A DNA stretch of 44,422 bases from Chara braunii (lineage: Eukaryota; Streptophyta; Charophyceae; Charales; Characeae), in the NCBI GenBank assembly GCA_003427395.1, contig BFEA01000011.1:5979944-6024365 (forward strand), read 5' to 3'. Below are positions 19,014 to 30,336 of this stretch, piece after piece. The notes below the pieces were generated by a model. It worked only from the letters and a program-made list of their open reading frames with translations, did no database searches and was not told the origin of the DNA. The first letter of the stretch is position 1. Every line of letters begins with the position of its first letter. The position numbers and the translations under genes were made by a program.

Positions 19014-20449
19014 CCCTCGATAGACTGAGTCAGACAAGCAATACTACCTTCCTCTAGATGCAACCCCACAATCTGTTTTCAGTCAAACAATAAACTGAAA
19101 CTGACATTGTGCATACTTTCCTTTAATTTAGTCTGAGTCATGTCCTGAAAGTCAACATGAAGGTCAAAGTAGGGATACACGCAATATACTCAGCCAGACT
19201 GTAGAAGGATGTACAAATAGGGGTTATATTGGGTTTATAGATGGAGATGGAAGGTTACCTCTCAGTTCCCTGCCTCCATAACTCCTCATGAGTTTTAGCA
19301 GAGCTCCCTCAATCGTTGGGCTGACTCCCTACAGAGTCTTGCTGCGGACCTACGGGTTGCAATCCCGCCTGCCGCCTTCTCCTCAGAATAGGACTAGACT
19401 TAAAGTAAGAAGGGCAGAAGGAGGGGCTTTAGACTTTCGAGATACAGGAAAGAAACTGACTCTACTCCCAGGAGAGGGCCTTGTTACCTTGATACGCCTG
19501 AGGGTCCCCCAATTCTGGTCAAACGCGCAGCAACACCACCAACTGAAGTCAAGCCTTCCGTCGTTGACCCCGTTGACGACCCTCAAAATCGTAGCGAAAA
19601 ACCGTCCTCCTTTAGCGAGCTTAACCCCTCTGGTGCTAGCCTAAGGTGCACTAACCACCGATAAGTCTGTACCCTCGCGGCTGGTCTAAAGCTACTTTGT
19701 TCGACAACGAACAGCATCGCCTGCCTAAAGGTGAACCTACAGTTGAGCCTACAGCGTCACAGCTCATCCTTGATTACCCGTTACGAAGGCAACCCAGACC
19801 CAGTAGTGGCAGTTTACAACCATTAAAAAAACGTAGTAGCCTGATGTGGAGGAGGCACAATAACTCCATGTGCCCCCGTGTACACCGTGATACCTAGCCA
19901 ACAGCAGCCTCGCGCAATGAGAGCCTTCAACCCTTGCAGATGACTAAGTCCGTCAAAGACTGCATATCACTAAAATCATGCTCCAACAACGGGTGTTTAC
20001 ATAAGCGTCAACCCCTTATACGGCTGGTAAATGGTCAGGCATGTATTTCAACCGCTTACTCAAAATCGGAGTGGGACCAGACCAGAGGGCTCACACAACT
20101 TGCAAATAAGTTCCCCGAATATCTCTAGTTGCCCGCCTCCTCTTTCATTTTTTCCACTCCGGTGCACTTTGACAACTTCTCAGTCCCGCACCTGCGATCT
20201 CGGCAGCTTAATGAAGAGGAGTAAACAACGAGCGGGAGGGCGGGGAACCACCAACAAACGAGCCTCGTGACGACTCCAAGTACGATCATCAGCCTGATTA
20301 CAAAGGTGACGGTCGTCGGCCACAGTGCGCAGTTGAAGGATCATCTCTACCGTACTAACAGGTAAACCGTGCAATCCTACGCCCTTTCTAGCCCTCTCCA
20401 CGACCAATCCGGCTTCACGCCTCCTCCATCTATACAATGAGCAAGAGCC
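19014..20449. other. no gene recognised
   Basis: The largest frame (19,288-19,644 plus) has no family features I can see. GACTC/GAGTC pairing with a downstream GGTTGCAATCCC near 19,325-19,370 looks faintly tRNA-like but does not fold into a cloverleaf. Confidence 0.4.
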
Positions 20450-20495
20450 GAAATGATTCTCTGTTAGAGCATGAAAATATACATCGTTTTTCAAC
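20450..20495 (-). repeat. FHVL box, diverged minus-strand copy
   Basis: The minus strand reads GATGTATATTTTCATGCTCT then AACAGAGAATCATTTCGG, translatable as DVYFHALTENHF. It aligns base for base with the 17,780 copy over about 36 bp. Confidence 0.55.
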
Positions 20496-20589
20496 CACCC
20501 ATGCAGAGCGATAAAGCAAAGCTACCTTTCTTAACAGGTCGAGCAACACACCGCCGATCGCAACAGAAAAATTCCCACGAGAAATGAAA

Positions 20590-21075
20590 GTTGAAAAAAT
20601 ATTCCATAAAAAAAAAATCCTTCATATTTATAAATTATCATTCCAATGTTCGTCAAATTCTAAAATTTTTAGTTTTATTTGATAAGTTCCCGTCTAAATA
20701 TGAGTTTTCCCTTCCAACTGCATCTATTTGTTCAAGATGGAATGAAAGTCTGGACGAGTTTATGAAATGTTTTAATTAAATTTTAATTCTAGTACAACAA
20801 ATACCTTCTAATTTAGATTGGATTAACCTATTTATGATTGAAAATCCTTACGTGGAATGATAGTCCAATTAAAATATTTCATGAACTCATCCAGACTTTC
20901 ATTCCACCTCTAGCATGCAGTTCAAATAAGAAGGAATACCCTATTCTTGGAATGAAAGTTTGCAACTAGGATGAAAATTTTTAAAATTGGAATGACATTT
21001 CTTAAGATGGAATGAAAATTTTGAATTTAGATTTTAATTTTACTATAGAATGATTATTTAATTCTGGGAAATTTT
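20590..21075. repeat. AT-rich block with a long inverted repeat
   Basis: The arm at 20,737-20,780 (GGAATGAAAGTCTGGACGAG, TTTATGAAATGTTTTAATT) is matched in reverse complement by 20,868-20,908 with a few mismatches. GGAATGA recurs several more times up to 21,020. It is probably a MITE remnant. No coding frame of note. Confidence 0.65.
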
Positions 21076-21144
21076 TTCGTTGCGGACAAGCTTCCAATCA
21101 CTCGGCTTGATGCACACTATCTCCCTCTGCAGGATGGGTAGAGT

Positions 21145-21190
21145 CGGGATGAATCTTCTGCTAGATCGTGGAAAGATACATTTTGCACTT
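21145..21190 (-). repeat. FHVL box, minus-strand copy
   Basis: The minus strand reads AATGTATCTTTCCACGATCT then AGCAGAAGATTCATCCCG, translatable as NVSFHDLAEDS. This is the fifth locus of the box. Confidence 0.55.
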
Positions 21191-21664
21191 CGAGGCGATT
21201 CTCCCCACACGCAACTCCCATCAACTGGGTCGCACAATGTGATCACTCATTCACGAATTTGGGCTTGCTATTGCGTACGTATCAATAAAAAAGCCTTGTC
21301 TCAATTCTTGACTCGCTCGTTTCTCTTAGGAAACGAATGAGATAGAAGTCGTTTGTCCCTGCCACATTCACCTCTCGACATCTCTACTCTCCCTTTCTTT
21401 ACTCACCTTTCCTACATTAACCCTTGTCCCGATCTGACTGCAGATTCGAGCTCGTCAACCGTCAAAACCCCTACGTAGACTCTTTCCTAACCTGATCCTA
21501 TCGTGAAACGAGCGGCCCGTCCATTTTCTCTCTCTGCCATATTCACTTTCTCCCGACAACCCCACGCACACTTTTTCTTACTTACTCTAATCCTACTCCC
21601 CTGATCTCAAACCAACCACGCCATTGAAATCACCCTATAAACCCCCCCCTACTTATCACCTTCT

Positions 21665-21694
21665 TTCACTCGATTCCATCAAGAATCGAGTGAA
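21665..21694. repeat. perfect 12-bp inverted repeat with 6-base spacer
   Basis: TTCACTCGATTC and GAATCGAGTGAA flank CATCAA. CTCACTCGATTC recurs alone at about 21,844, followed by an incomplete inverse. Its function is unknown. Confidence 0.85.
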
Positions 21695-23019
21695 ATCTCG
21701 ATTCTCTATTCTGGATCCTTTTTTCTTTCGCCATATCTCTGCGCGACCCTTTTCTCTATTAACCCTTAGTCTCCTCATTTTCTATCCAAACTGACATCAT
21801 ATTCTGGTTTGTCAGGAAAAAAAAGCTAAAGTGGTATCTTTCCTCACTCGATTCTGTTAGGATTCAAGGAAGATAAACGATTTTCACTCTTACTCATCCG
21901 CTTTCTTCCCCGCTATCATTGTCACCTTCGTCTCCTTTTCTTCGAATGTACCGTGCGCAAAAATAACGCCAGATTCGTTCCCTTATTCCTCTCTTAGTTG
22001 CCTCCTCGTCTGCGTTCTCTCTGTCCCTTTCCACAACAACTTTTAGTCGAGTTAGTCAGTGTAGCCTGGCAGTTGGCGCTTCCGTCGACTAGACCCTACC
22101 TTCTCCCCCAATCTTCCCGATTCTCCTTCTCCCCGACTAGCGCTAGCTTCCAACACTGGCGGACCGTGCAGTAGCCGACCTTCTAATGACTGTCCAGTGG
22201 CTCAACAGTGGCCGACTACCTTAGAGAAAACTCACAAACGGTCGGCAGCTAGATGACCCGCCCGTAAACCCAAGTTCCGACGGGAGGTTGCACGGTCGTG
22301 CCGGACCAGTCTCTAGACTCTCTACCATGGTACCCCTGGCTCAGTGCCCCTACTGGGCCCATTGCACCTGTGGCCAGTTCTTTTCGGGTCGTGATAGCAT
22401 ACTCTCTCCCAAGCCTCTTTGCGGTATGTCAGTGGTTTGGGGACGGCGCCCCCACCGAAGGTTCCCGCCGCTGTGGTTTTGCCTACGTCACTGGTCAAAT
22501 GACCCACCAACTCGCATGCACGTTGAACTCCTCGGTCCATACTTTTAAGACGGTCAGGATATAAAAAAATAAAATTGTCAATACCCGTGCGCGCGGGAAT
22601 TCTAACGGGCCTGCCAAAAGAGATGCATGCCCAAGGCCCTCGACCGTCGCAGCGACCTCCAACTCCCGCGTCGCGCCTGAGTCAAGGAGCGCCGGAGGAA
22701 AATAATAATAGTACGACAATGAATAAAAAGTATTTAGAAACTTTTAATTGTCAGAATTCAACAAACGAGGAAAGAGAACCGCTAACACTGCTCCGACTCT
22801 GCTGACGCCAAAAACAAAGGGGATAGCCCCGTCGGGCCCTCAACTCCTCATACCCTTCGCGCTACTCTCATATCTCGCGTCGTCGTCGCTCGATCTCGAT
22901 CCCTGAATCTCTCAGATTAAACTCCAACATCGTAACCAATAGTACTAGGCCGAAGGTTGAGTCTAGTATTAGCGGACACCTAAATAAACGGATATTGCGC
23001 GACGTGTAGATCTACTGAA
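21695..23019. other. no gene recognised
   Basis: Pyrimidine-rich to about 22,150, then GC-richer sequence. GCACGGTCGTGC occurs at 22,290 and again at 30,656 and 31,673. No protein-family signal. Confidence 0.4.
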
Positions 23020-23146
23020 ATGTTTCAAACCCTCCGATCTGTCTATCTGCAGAACTCACGGGCGTCAACATTCCGCGCCCACCGCGCGACTATACCGAAC
23101 CATGCCCCCTCCGACGTCGTCCTTCGCACGTACTCACAAGTCACAG
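23020..23146 (+). CDS. candidate first exon, possible organelle-targeting presequence
   Basis: An ATG at 23,020 opens a 42-residue segment (MFQTLRSVYLQNSRASTFRA, then HRATIPNHAPSDVVLRTYSQVTG with the next codon split). It is rich in Arg, Ser and Ala with almost no acidic residues, the look of a mitochondrial presequence. It runs straight into a strong donor, ACAG|GTAAGC, at 23,147. Past the donor the frame becomes Lys/Asn-rich and AT-rich. I find no downstream exon, so this could be chance or a TE fragment. Confidence 0.28.
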
Positions 23147-23981
23147 GTAAGCGCACCAATCAAGAAACAAAAAATCGTTTTAATCCTAATTTAGTCAAAA
23201 ATAAAACGTGGCCGGTAACTACGCAAGCCTTTCAATCATCAACAAAAGAAGAGATCACGTGCGCCTTAAGACTGCGCCCTCACACACTCTGTAGTCTAGT
23301 CAGCCATTCACTCATCGTAAACCATAAACACAGCCGCGCCTCGCGCAGTATACCTAAACTTTAAACCAAACTTATTTTCTGTCGCTTGCCAAAACTAGGG
23401 CGGATACACTTGTCAGGGTATTCGCACTGACACCTGGACTTTTGGAAAAATGATGGACCGGTCCTCGGGTGGAAGTGGACCCCAAAAAGAATTGAGGGCA
23501 TGTGAACTGCAAAAGGGCCATCAAACCCAGGCGTTGAGGCCCGTCTTCTGAAAATAGGGAGGTCAGGCATCATGAAACAAGAGTTTTGCAAAAGGCAACT
23601 TTGACGATTTTTTGTGCTTGGAGAAACCCATAGAAAAATATGAAATTTTGAGAATCCATAGATAAGGAAGGGCATTGATCTTTCCAGAAAAAATATTAGA
23701 ATATTTTCAAAAAATCATTTAAACTGCCAAATATTCTTCGAACCAATTCGACACATTTTCTATTTTTGCCACTCAGCCATGTGTAGGCCAACTGAAAAAG
23801 TACTTCAAATTCAGTGAGTTTTCGCGCTCAGAAGAACGCGCGAAAAAACCTGCAAATTAGAGTGCTCGTAGATTTTGTTGCGGTCTTTCTAGGAAAAACG
23901 CTCAATAAATTTTAAAAAAAGATTCTAGATGTGAAATAGATCGCGCCCACAATTTGATTCATATTTTAACTTTGTCATTTA
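23147..23981. other. no gene recognised
   Basis: A minus-strand frame at 23,361-23,675 (104 codons) has no recognisable motif. The rest is AT-rich. Confidence 0.4.
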
Positions 23982-23982
23982 G

Positions 23983-24026
<44 letters not shown>

Positions 24027-24114
24027 GTAAGCCCCCCCTCTTCCTCTCTCTCTCTATCTCTCTTTCTTTCTCTCTCTCACTCATATCGACAAATGGAACA
24101 AAACTTTTTTTTTT

Positions 24115-24147
<33 letters not shown>

Positions 24148-24235
24148 GGTAGCCCTCCCCCTGCCTCTCTCTCACTCTCTCTCTTTCTTTCTCTCTCACT
24201 CTCTGTCTGTCTCTCTCTCTGTCTGTCTGTCTGTT

Positions 24236-24272
<37 letters not shown>

Positions 24273-24290
24273 CGCTCGCTCGTGCGGGCT
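23982..24290. repeat. CT-rich region with several (CT)n tracts
   Basis: Long CT runs interrupted by CTTT, CTGT and a T14 tract, ending in (CTCG)n at about 24,268-24,280. The Ser/Leu frames through it are artefacts. Confidence 0.95.
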
Positions 24291-24361
24291 TTTAGTCTCA
24301 TTGTTTTGGCTACCTTAGTAGCGTTGCGTTCCCTGCGCTCTTGCGGTAGATAATATATATA

Positions 24362-25128
24362 TACAGGGTCACCAGCCCGTACGTACGGAGGTCCCCGGAC
24401 CGACCTGTATATGTACGGGCGCTCAGGGTCCCGTTCGGGGTCCAAACCCAATGACGTTCACCATTCGGCCCTCGCGAAATTTTTTTTTAGGGCCTAAAAA
24501 TAAGTTTTGTTTCCTGATTGTTTTTCTGTGAGTTCTTTATGATGTGAGCTACATGCCTATAAATTTTCAAGTCATTTTAGCCAAACTAAAATTAAAAATC
24601 GCTAAAGATGGCAGTGTCAAAACGTGCGCGCCCACTTACTATTTTGTTTTTTATTTTCTTTTTACTTTTGGTTTTCACTTTATTGGGGGGCCTAAAAAAT
24701 TTATTATTTTTTGAAACTTATTTAATTGGTTTTGTATTATGTGAAGTACAAATCTGTAAATTTTCACGGCATTTGGTTGTGTCAAAAAACAATGAGAAAT
24801 CGCCAAAGATGGCGATGTCGAAAACGTGCTTGCTCACTCACTAATTTTAATTTCTTTTTATTTTTTTTAATTTTTTTTATCAGTTTTATTTTTCGTATTT
24901 TATTTTGATTTCAAATTAGGTAGGGAGTTTGGATATAGTGCTCAGGCAAATGTTAATTATTTTATTTTTCTTCATAACACGCCTTTTTTTTTTTTTTTGA
25001 ATTGTTTTGTTTTGTTTTGTTTTTAGTATGTGTTTAGCCCGAACAGCTGAACGTATCCCCAAGGGTCCCGTATGTTCGGGTGCTCGGGTTTTGACGTTCG
25101 GCCGGTCTCGAACGCCGGTTACCCTGTA
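24362..25128 (+). mobile_element. TACAGGGT TIR element, unit 1 (complete, ~767 bp)
   Basis: The left end is TACAGGGTCACCAGCCCGTA and the right end GCCGGTTACCCTGTA, which are inverse of each other over about 15 bases, with TA outside each end. The interior has two ~200-bp half-repeats, each ending in AAATCGCYAAAGATGGC, then GTGTCRAAACGTGC, at 24,598 and 24,798. No coding capacity, so it is a non-autonomous DNA element that duplicates TA. Confidence 0.75.
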
Positions 25129-25132
25129 TATA

Positions 25133-25859
25133 TACAGGGTTAGCAGTTGCACGTACGGGGGCCCTCGGACGGTTCTCCGTACGTTCAATCGTTCGGGGTC
25201 CCGCTCGGGGTCCGAACCTGAAGGGGGTTGGGCGCCGCTGAACTTTGTTTTGGAGCCTAAAACTAATTTTGTTTTTCTGACATTTGTTTTGTGAGTTCTC
25301 TATGATATGAGGTACAGACTCGTAAATTTCCAAGTCATTTTGCTAAGTCAAAAAAACATTAAAAATCATCAAATTTCCAAGTAATTTCCAAGTCGTTTAT
25401 TTCTTTCCAATTTTTACTTTTTGTTTTCACTTTATTTCAGTGCCTAAAAAAAATTATTACTTTTTAGAACGTTTTTCATGAGGTTTTTATTATGTGAAGT
25501 ACACATCTACTAATTTTCAGTGCATTAACCTATGCTGAAGCACAATGAAAAATCGCCAAAGATGGAGGTGTCGAAAATGGGCTTGCGCACTTAGTAATTT
25601 TAATTATGTAATTTCTCTTTTTATTTTTAATTTTTTTTTATTAGTATTTATTTTCAGTATTTTATTTTTATTTGAAATTTGGTCAGGAATTCAGATGTAA
25701 TGCTCAGGCAAACAATATATATATATTTTTTCATGCATAACATTTGTTTTTTTTAGATTTTGTTGATTTTTGTTTTTTTCCGCGTTCAACCCAAACGACC
25801 GAACGCATCCTCAAAGACTCCCGTACGTTCGGGTGTGCGGCCCGTCCCAAACCCCGGCC

Positions 25860-25866
<7 letters not shown>
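25133..25866 (+). mobile_element. TACAGGGT TIR element, unit 2
   Basis: Head to tail with unit 1, separated only by TATA. It has the same internal order, but the first half-repeat has lost its GATGGC core (about 25,370-25,400). The right end is degraded to CCACCCTATA and runs into a (TA)n array. Confidence 0.75.
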
Positions 25867-25894
<28 letters not shown>

Positions 25895-25981
25895 TCACAA
25901 ACAGAACTGTCCGGTAAAACCGTAGGCAGAGAGAGAGAAGAGGACAACAAACGAGGGACTGTGACAAACTGTTTCGTCGGA

Positions 25982-26064
<83 letters not shown>
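25867..26064. repeat. (TA)n, ~95-bp element, (TA)n, (GA)n composite
   Basis: A 94-bp element (25,893-25,986: CGTCACAAACAGAACTG, CCGTAGGCAGAGAG, GACTGTGACAAACTGTTTCG) lies between (TA)13 and (TA)26. (GA)n follows at 26,040-26,064. The 94-bp element recurs at 28,476, 31,898, 32,598 and 35,313, always beside TA arrays. Confidence 0.85.
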
Positions 26065-26069
<5 letters not shown>

Positions 26070-26072
<3 letters not shown>

Positions 26073-26510
26073 GGTTACCTGACCGAACGTTCGGGCGTTC
26101 GGGGTCCCGTTCCGGGGCCGAACACCTCCAGGTTCGGCCCCCGCCAATAACTATTTTGGGGCCTAAAAATAAGTTTGTTTTCCTGATTTTTTTTTGTGAG
26201 TTCTGTATGATGTAACCTACACGCCTATGAATTTTGAAGTCATTCTGCTAAGCCAAAAAAACATTAAAAATCTTCAAAGATGGGGGTGTCAAAACGTGCT
26301 CGCCCACTCACTATTTTGTTTTTTTTTCACTTTTAACTTTTTGTTTTCACTTTATTTCGGGGCCTAAAAAAAATTATTATTTTTTAAAAATTTTAAATAG
26401 TGTATTAATTATGTAAACTAAAAATCTGTATATTTTCAGGGCATTTGTCAATGCCAAAAAAGAATTAAAAATCGACAAAGATGGCGGTGTCGAAAAGGTG
26501 CTGGCATACT
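26070..26510 (+). mobile_element. TACAGGGT TIR element, unit 3 (truncated at 3' end)
   Basis: It starts AGGGTTACCTGACCGAACG and contains both half-repeat cores (26,269 and 26,467). It stops abruptly at about 26,505, where GC-rich unique sequence begins. Confidence 0.7.
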
Positions 26511-26721
26511 AGCGCAGCGGTAACGCTGCGCTAACGCACCGCCCCAGTGACAACATTCGGACGTTGGGGGATCGCGTACAGGGTCGACGAAATCTGTCTG
26601 CTCCGATAGTCAGAACTTGGTGTAGGGGTGACCATAACGGCACAGGGAGGAAGACTGGGGTGTTTAGGGGGCGTGCCGAGGGCGCCGTGAAATGCTCCTG
26701 GTCATTGCTGGTCTGATTTGA

Positions 26722-27045
26722 CTTCGTCAAGAGTCCGAGTTCGGTGGAGGAAGGAGAGAGCGATATGTGGGGGCCATCGGCGACAGGGATCCGGATGCTG
26801 CACTAAACGTGACGAGACTGATCGGGGGTTATGCCCCTCGATCTTTGATACAGAGGTCTTTGCGGGGGTCTCGTGCCCTGATGTCTTGTCAGGGTCAGCC
26901 CGCGAATGTGATGGCGACAAGAGTAATGGAGATTGTTGCAGGACTTCCCACGTTCGACGCACAGTTCTGCTTCCGATCTCCAAGAGCGCTCATCGACTTC
27001 TTGACTTCGGAGCGTTCACCTGTTGTAACCCATGTTAGGGCTTAG
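26722..27045 (+). CDS. hypothetical open frame, possible last exon
   Basis: The frame is open from after a TGA at 26,719 to a TAG at 27,043-27,045, about 107 codons. It reads GAIGDRDPDAALNVTRLIGG, then RSLIQRSLRGSRALMSCQGQ, then EIVAGLPTFDAQFCF, PRALIDFLTSE. There is no ATG near the start, so it would need an upstream exon. Composition is balanced and protein-like, unlike the AT-rich TE sequence on both sides. I do not recognise a family. It could be an internal or terminal exon or a chance frame. Confidence 0.3.
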   Translation, partial: LRQESEFGGGRRERYVGAIGDRDPDAALNVTRLIGGYAPRSLIQRSLRGSRALMSCQGQPANVMATRVMEIVAGLPTFDAQFCFRSPRALIDFLTSERSPVVTHVRA

Positions 27046-27229
27046 AGAGAGTGTATGTGTTGAGTGAGTAAGCGGTTTTTTATTAGATTAGGGCTGAGGT
27101 CATATGTGTGTTTTTCGGTGCTTTTTTGTTCTTTGTTGGGTAATAGCTGTTGTGATTTGTTGCAACCTTAGTGTAGCGTCTTGTGCATGCGATGAGATGA
27201 GCAAGAGAGTGCCGCTCTGTAGAATCGCC

Positions 27230-27790
27230 ATTATGGTGGGCGGTGGTGTTTCCTTGTGAGACGGCGCAGATTAGAGGAAGTGGTTTTCCCTCAATCGCGA
27301 GGAGGTGGGTGGGTTTGCGGGGTCTTCGACCCCTGCCACGCGGGAGGTAGGGTATTACCACTGAGATGTTGAAATTGGGTTGGGCTTCATGTTATCCGTC
27401 TAGGCTGGTATCCTGTTGTCATCTAAATTCTTGAGGTTGTATGGTGAGCATCATCCCACTGGGGCTTCGTCATGGAGGGCGGCGAAGCATCCGTAGGGGG
27501 TGTATGCAGAATCGAGGGAGGGGCTTACCCTAAATCGTGAGGAGGTGGGTGGGTTTCGCATGGCTTTTTGGCCCCTGCCGCGCGGGAGGTGGGGTAATTA
27601 CCAGGTTCGCAAAAACAACATCGTGGTGGGAGTTGGTGTTTTTGTATGAAGAGTGTGGGGAGGTGCTATCCGCTTTGAATCGCGAGGAGGTGGGTGGGTT
27701 TGCGGTGTCTAAATCTGCAGATTGGGGGCCTGTGGGCACAGACCCCTGCGGCGCGGGTGGCAGAGCGGATTGGCAGGGGTTGGTACCTTG
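27230..27790 (+). repeat. three diverged copies of a GGAGGTGGGTGGGTTTGCG repeat
   Basis: AATCGYGAGGAGGTGGGTGG then GTTTGCG, followed further on by CCCCTGCCGCGCGGGAGGT, occurs at about 27,291, 27,533 and 27,678, with GGTGTTTTTGT-like text between copies. G-rich and non-coding. Confidence 0.7.
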
Positions 27791-27919
27791 GATGAATAGT
27801 GGACATCATCAAGCAGCGTTGACCTTTGGTTCTTTTCAGTTCTTTTGATTGCCTTTTGTGTATGCTTCCCTTTTTAATTGGTGGAATTAGGGCTACTAAT
27901 TACGGATGATAAATTTTGC

Positions 27920-28060
27920 GGAACTTTTAGTGAGAATTGTTGTGGATTGAATGTGGGGTGAAATATAGAGGTGTTCTTAGGGTTGACAAATGTTGCTGAA
28001 TTTTAAGTGAGAATTGTTGTGGATTGACTGTGAGGTGAAACATAGTGGTGCCCTCGATGT
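27920..28060 (+). repeat. ~78-bp tandem duplication
   Basis: TGAGAATTGTTGTGGATTGA followed by TGTGRGGTGAAAYATAG occurs twice, near 27,931 and 28,009. Confidence 0.75.
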
Positions 28061-28111
28061 GCTGGGCCGGTGATGCCTTGCCCGCTGAGGGCCCCACCTA
28101 CTTTTTGTAAT

Positions 28112-28162
28112 GGACGCCGGACCCGGTTTCCGGCTTTTATAAATGAATTGAGAAAAAAAAAT
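28112..28162 (+). mobile_element. retroposon core hairpin with compensatory change, A-rich tail
   Basis: GGACGCCGGACCCGGTTTCC then GGC, with an A-rich tail and (AAT)n. Relative to the 38,001 copy the stem has changed from GCTGGA/TCCAGC to GCCGGA/TCCGGC on both sides, keeping the pairing. Confidence 0.5.
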
Positions 28163-28177
28163 AATAATAATAATAAT

Positions 28178-28207
<30 letters not shown>

Positions 28208-28210
<3 letters not shown>

Positions 28211-28435
28211 CAGAGTGTTTATTTTATGTATTGGATTTTTAATTCAAATTTAGTAAAGAATTTGGATGTAGTGCCCAGGCAAACGTTGTTTAGTTTATTT
28301 TTCTCCATAACATAGTTTGTTTTCGAAATTTTTGGAAAATGTTTTTTTTTTTTTTTTTTTTTGTCCGCGTACGACCCGAACGGCCGAACGCCTCCTGAAG
28401 GGGTCCCGTACAGCCCGTCCCGAACGCCGGTAACC

Positions 28436-28440
<5 letters not shown>
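28208..28440 (+). mobile_element. TACAGGGT TIR element, unit 4a (3' end only)
   Basis: It carries TTTGGATGTAGTGCCCAGGC, the CCATAACAT segment, a T18 tract and the CCGAACGCCTCC region, and ends GCCGGTAACCCTGTA at the TIR. A poly-T run (28,178-28,208) lies to its left. Confidence 0.7.
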
Positions 28441-28477
<37 letters not shown>

Positions 28478-28526
28478 TCACAAACAGAACTGCCCGGTAA
28501 ACCGTAGGCAGAGAGAGAGAAGAGGA
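28441..28526. repeat. (TA)n array plus truncated ~95-bp element
   Basis: (TA)17 is followed by CGTCACAAACAGAACTGCCC. The element breaks off after GAGAGAGAAGAGG and joins the next TIR unit directly. Confidence 0.8.
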
Positions 28527-29066
28527 TTACCAGCCCGTACGTACGGAGGTCCCCGGGCAGACCTCCGTACGTACAGGCGTTCGGGGTCCCGTACGGGGTC
28601 CGAACCCGATGGCGCTCGGCCCCCGCCAAAACTTATTTCGGGGCCTAAAACTATTTGTTTTTTTCTGAATAGTTTTTTGTCAGTTCTCTATGACGTGAGG
28701 TACAGGGCTATAAATTTTCAAGTCATTTGGCTCAACCAAATAAGAATTAAAAATCGCCAAAGATGGCAAGGTCAAAACGTGCTTGCCCATGTTTTTTTTT
28801 TCACTTTTTACTTGTTGTTTTCACTTTAGTTCGGGGTCTAAACAATTTTATTATTTTTTGAAACATTTTTAGTGTGTTTTGCATTATATGAAGTACACAT
28901 ACGAAAATTTTCAGGGCATTTAGCTTTTCCCAAAAAAAAAAAAAAAATCGCCAAAGATGGCGGTGTCGAAAACGTGCTCGCGAACTCACTAAATTTAATT
29001 CATTTCTTATTATTTTTTATTTTTATTATTAGTATTTTTTTTTCGTATTTTATATATATATATATA
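28525..29066 (+). mobile_element. TACAGGGT TIR element, unit 4b (5' two-thirds)
   Basis: The subterminal hairpin is perfect here: GTACGTACGGAGGT (28,537-28,550) and ACCTCCGTACGTAC (28,561-28,574). Both half-repeat cores are present (28,751 and 28,946). The unit is cut at about 29,050 by a TA run shared with unit 5. Confidence 0.75.
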
Positions 29067-29791
29067 TACAGGGTAACTGGCGTTCGGGACCCCTTGGGGA
29101 TGCGTTCAGTCGTTCGAGCCGAATGCGAACCAAAAAAAAAATAAAACAAATAAAAAAATAAAAAATGTATGAAAAAAAAAAATGTTATGAAGAAACATAA
29201 ACTAAACAAGATTTGCCTGAGCATTAAATCTAAATTCCTTGCCAAATTTGAAATAAAAATAAAATACGAAAAACAAATACAAATAATAAAAATAAAAAAA
29301 ATAAAAAAAGAATTAAATTTAGTGAGTTCGCAAGCACGTTTTCGACACCGCCATCTTTGGCGATTTTTCTTTTCTTTTTTGAAAAAGCTAAATGCCCTGA
29401 AAATTTACATATGCGTACTTGACATAATGCAAAACACACTCAAAAAGTTTCAAAAAATAAAAAAATTGTTTATACCCCGAACTAAAGTGAAAACAAAAAG
29501 TAAAAAGTGAAAAAAAACGTAGGCAAGCACGTTTTGACACCACTATCTTTGGTGATTTTTAATTCTTATTTGGCTAAGCCAAATGACTTGAAAATTTATA
29601 GGCGTGTACCTCACGTTATAGAGAATTCACAAAAAAAAACATCAGAAAAAAAAAAATAGGGCCGAACGTCGTCGGGTTTGGACCCCGTACGAGACCCCGA
29701 ACGCCGTCGGGTTTGGACCCCGTACGAGACCCCGAACACCGATACGTACGGAGGTCTGCCCGGGGACCTCCGTACGTACGGGCTGGTAATC
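29067..29791 (-). mobile_element. TACAGGGT TIR element, unit 5 (inverted)
   Basis: An inverted copy abutting unit 4b. Cores are at 29,321 and 29,520 (minus). The hairpin arms are 29,743-29,755 and 29,766-29,778. A ~35-bp segment (GTCGGGTTTGGACCCCGTAC and following) is tandemly duplicated at 29,671 and 29,706. Confidence 0.75.
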
Positions 29792-30330
29792 CTACAAATT
29801 TTAAAGTAATTTTGCTAAGCCAAACAAAAATTAAAAATCGCCAAATATAGTGGTGTTAAAACGTGCTCGCCCACTCACTATTTTTTTTTTTTTCTTCATT
29901 TTTTACTCTTTGTTTTCACTTGGTTGCGTGGCCCAAAAAAAACTAATATGTTTTAATTTTTTTTTAATGAGTTTTTATTATGCGAGGTAGACATTTGTAA
30001 ATTTTCAGGGCATTTGGCAATGCCAAACGAAAAAGAAAAATCGCCAAAGATGGTGATGTCGAAAACATGCTCGCTCATTCATTAATTTTAATTCTCTTTT
30101 TATTTTTTTTTATTTTTCTTATTAGTTTTATTTCCCTATTTTATTTTTATTTGAAATTTGGTAAAGAATTTGGATGTGAAATGCTCAGGTAAATATTTAC
30201 ATTTTATTTTGCCTCATAACATATTATTGTTTCATATTTTTCTAAATTGTTTTTTTTTTTTTTTTTCCGTCCGCGTTCGGCATAAACGGTTGAACGTATG
30301 CCCAAGGGGTCCCGTACGGCCGAGGCCGAA
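29792..30330 (+). mobile_element. TACAGGGT TIR element, unit 6 (5' end missing)
   Basis: It starts within the first half-repeat. Cores are at 29,835 and 30,036. It continues to the GGTCCCGTACGG region and is then cut by the inverted unit 7. Confidence 0.7.
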
Positions 30331-30336
30331 TGGCCA

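Noticed and set aside
23954-24451. Ser/Leu-rich plus frame and Arg/Glu-rich minus frame
   Set aside because: Produced by CT/GA microsatellite sequence.
25760-26215. 151-codon frame with Tyr-Ile repeats and Arg-Glu repeats
   Set aside because: Translation of (TA)n and (GA)n arrays.
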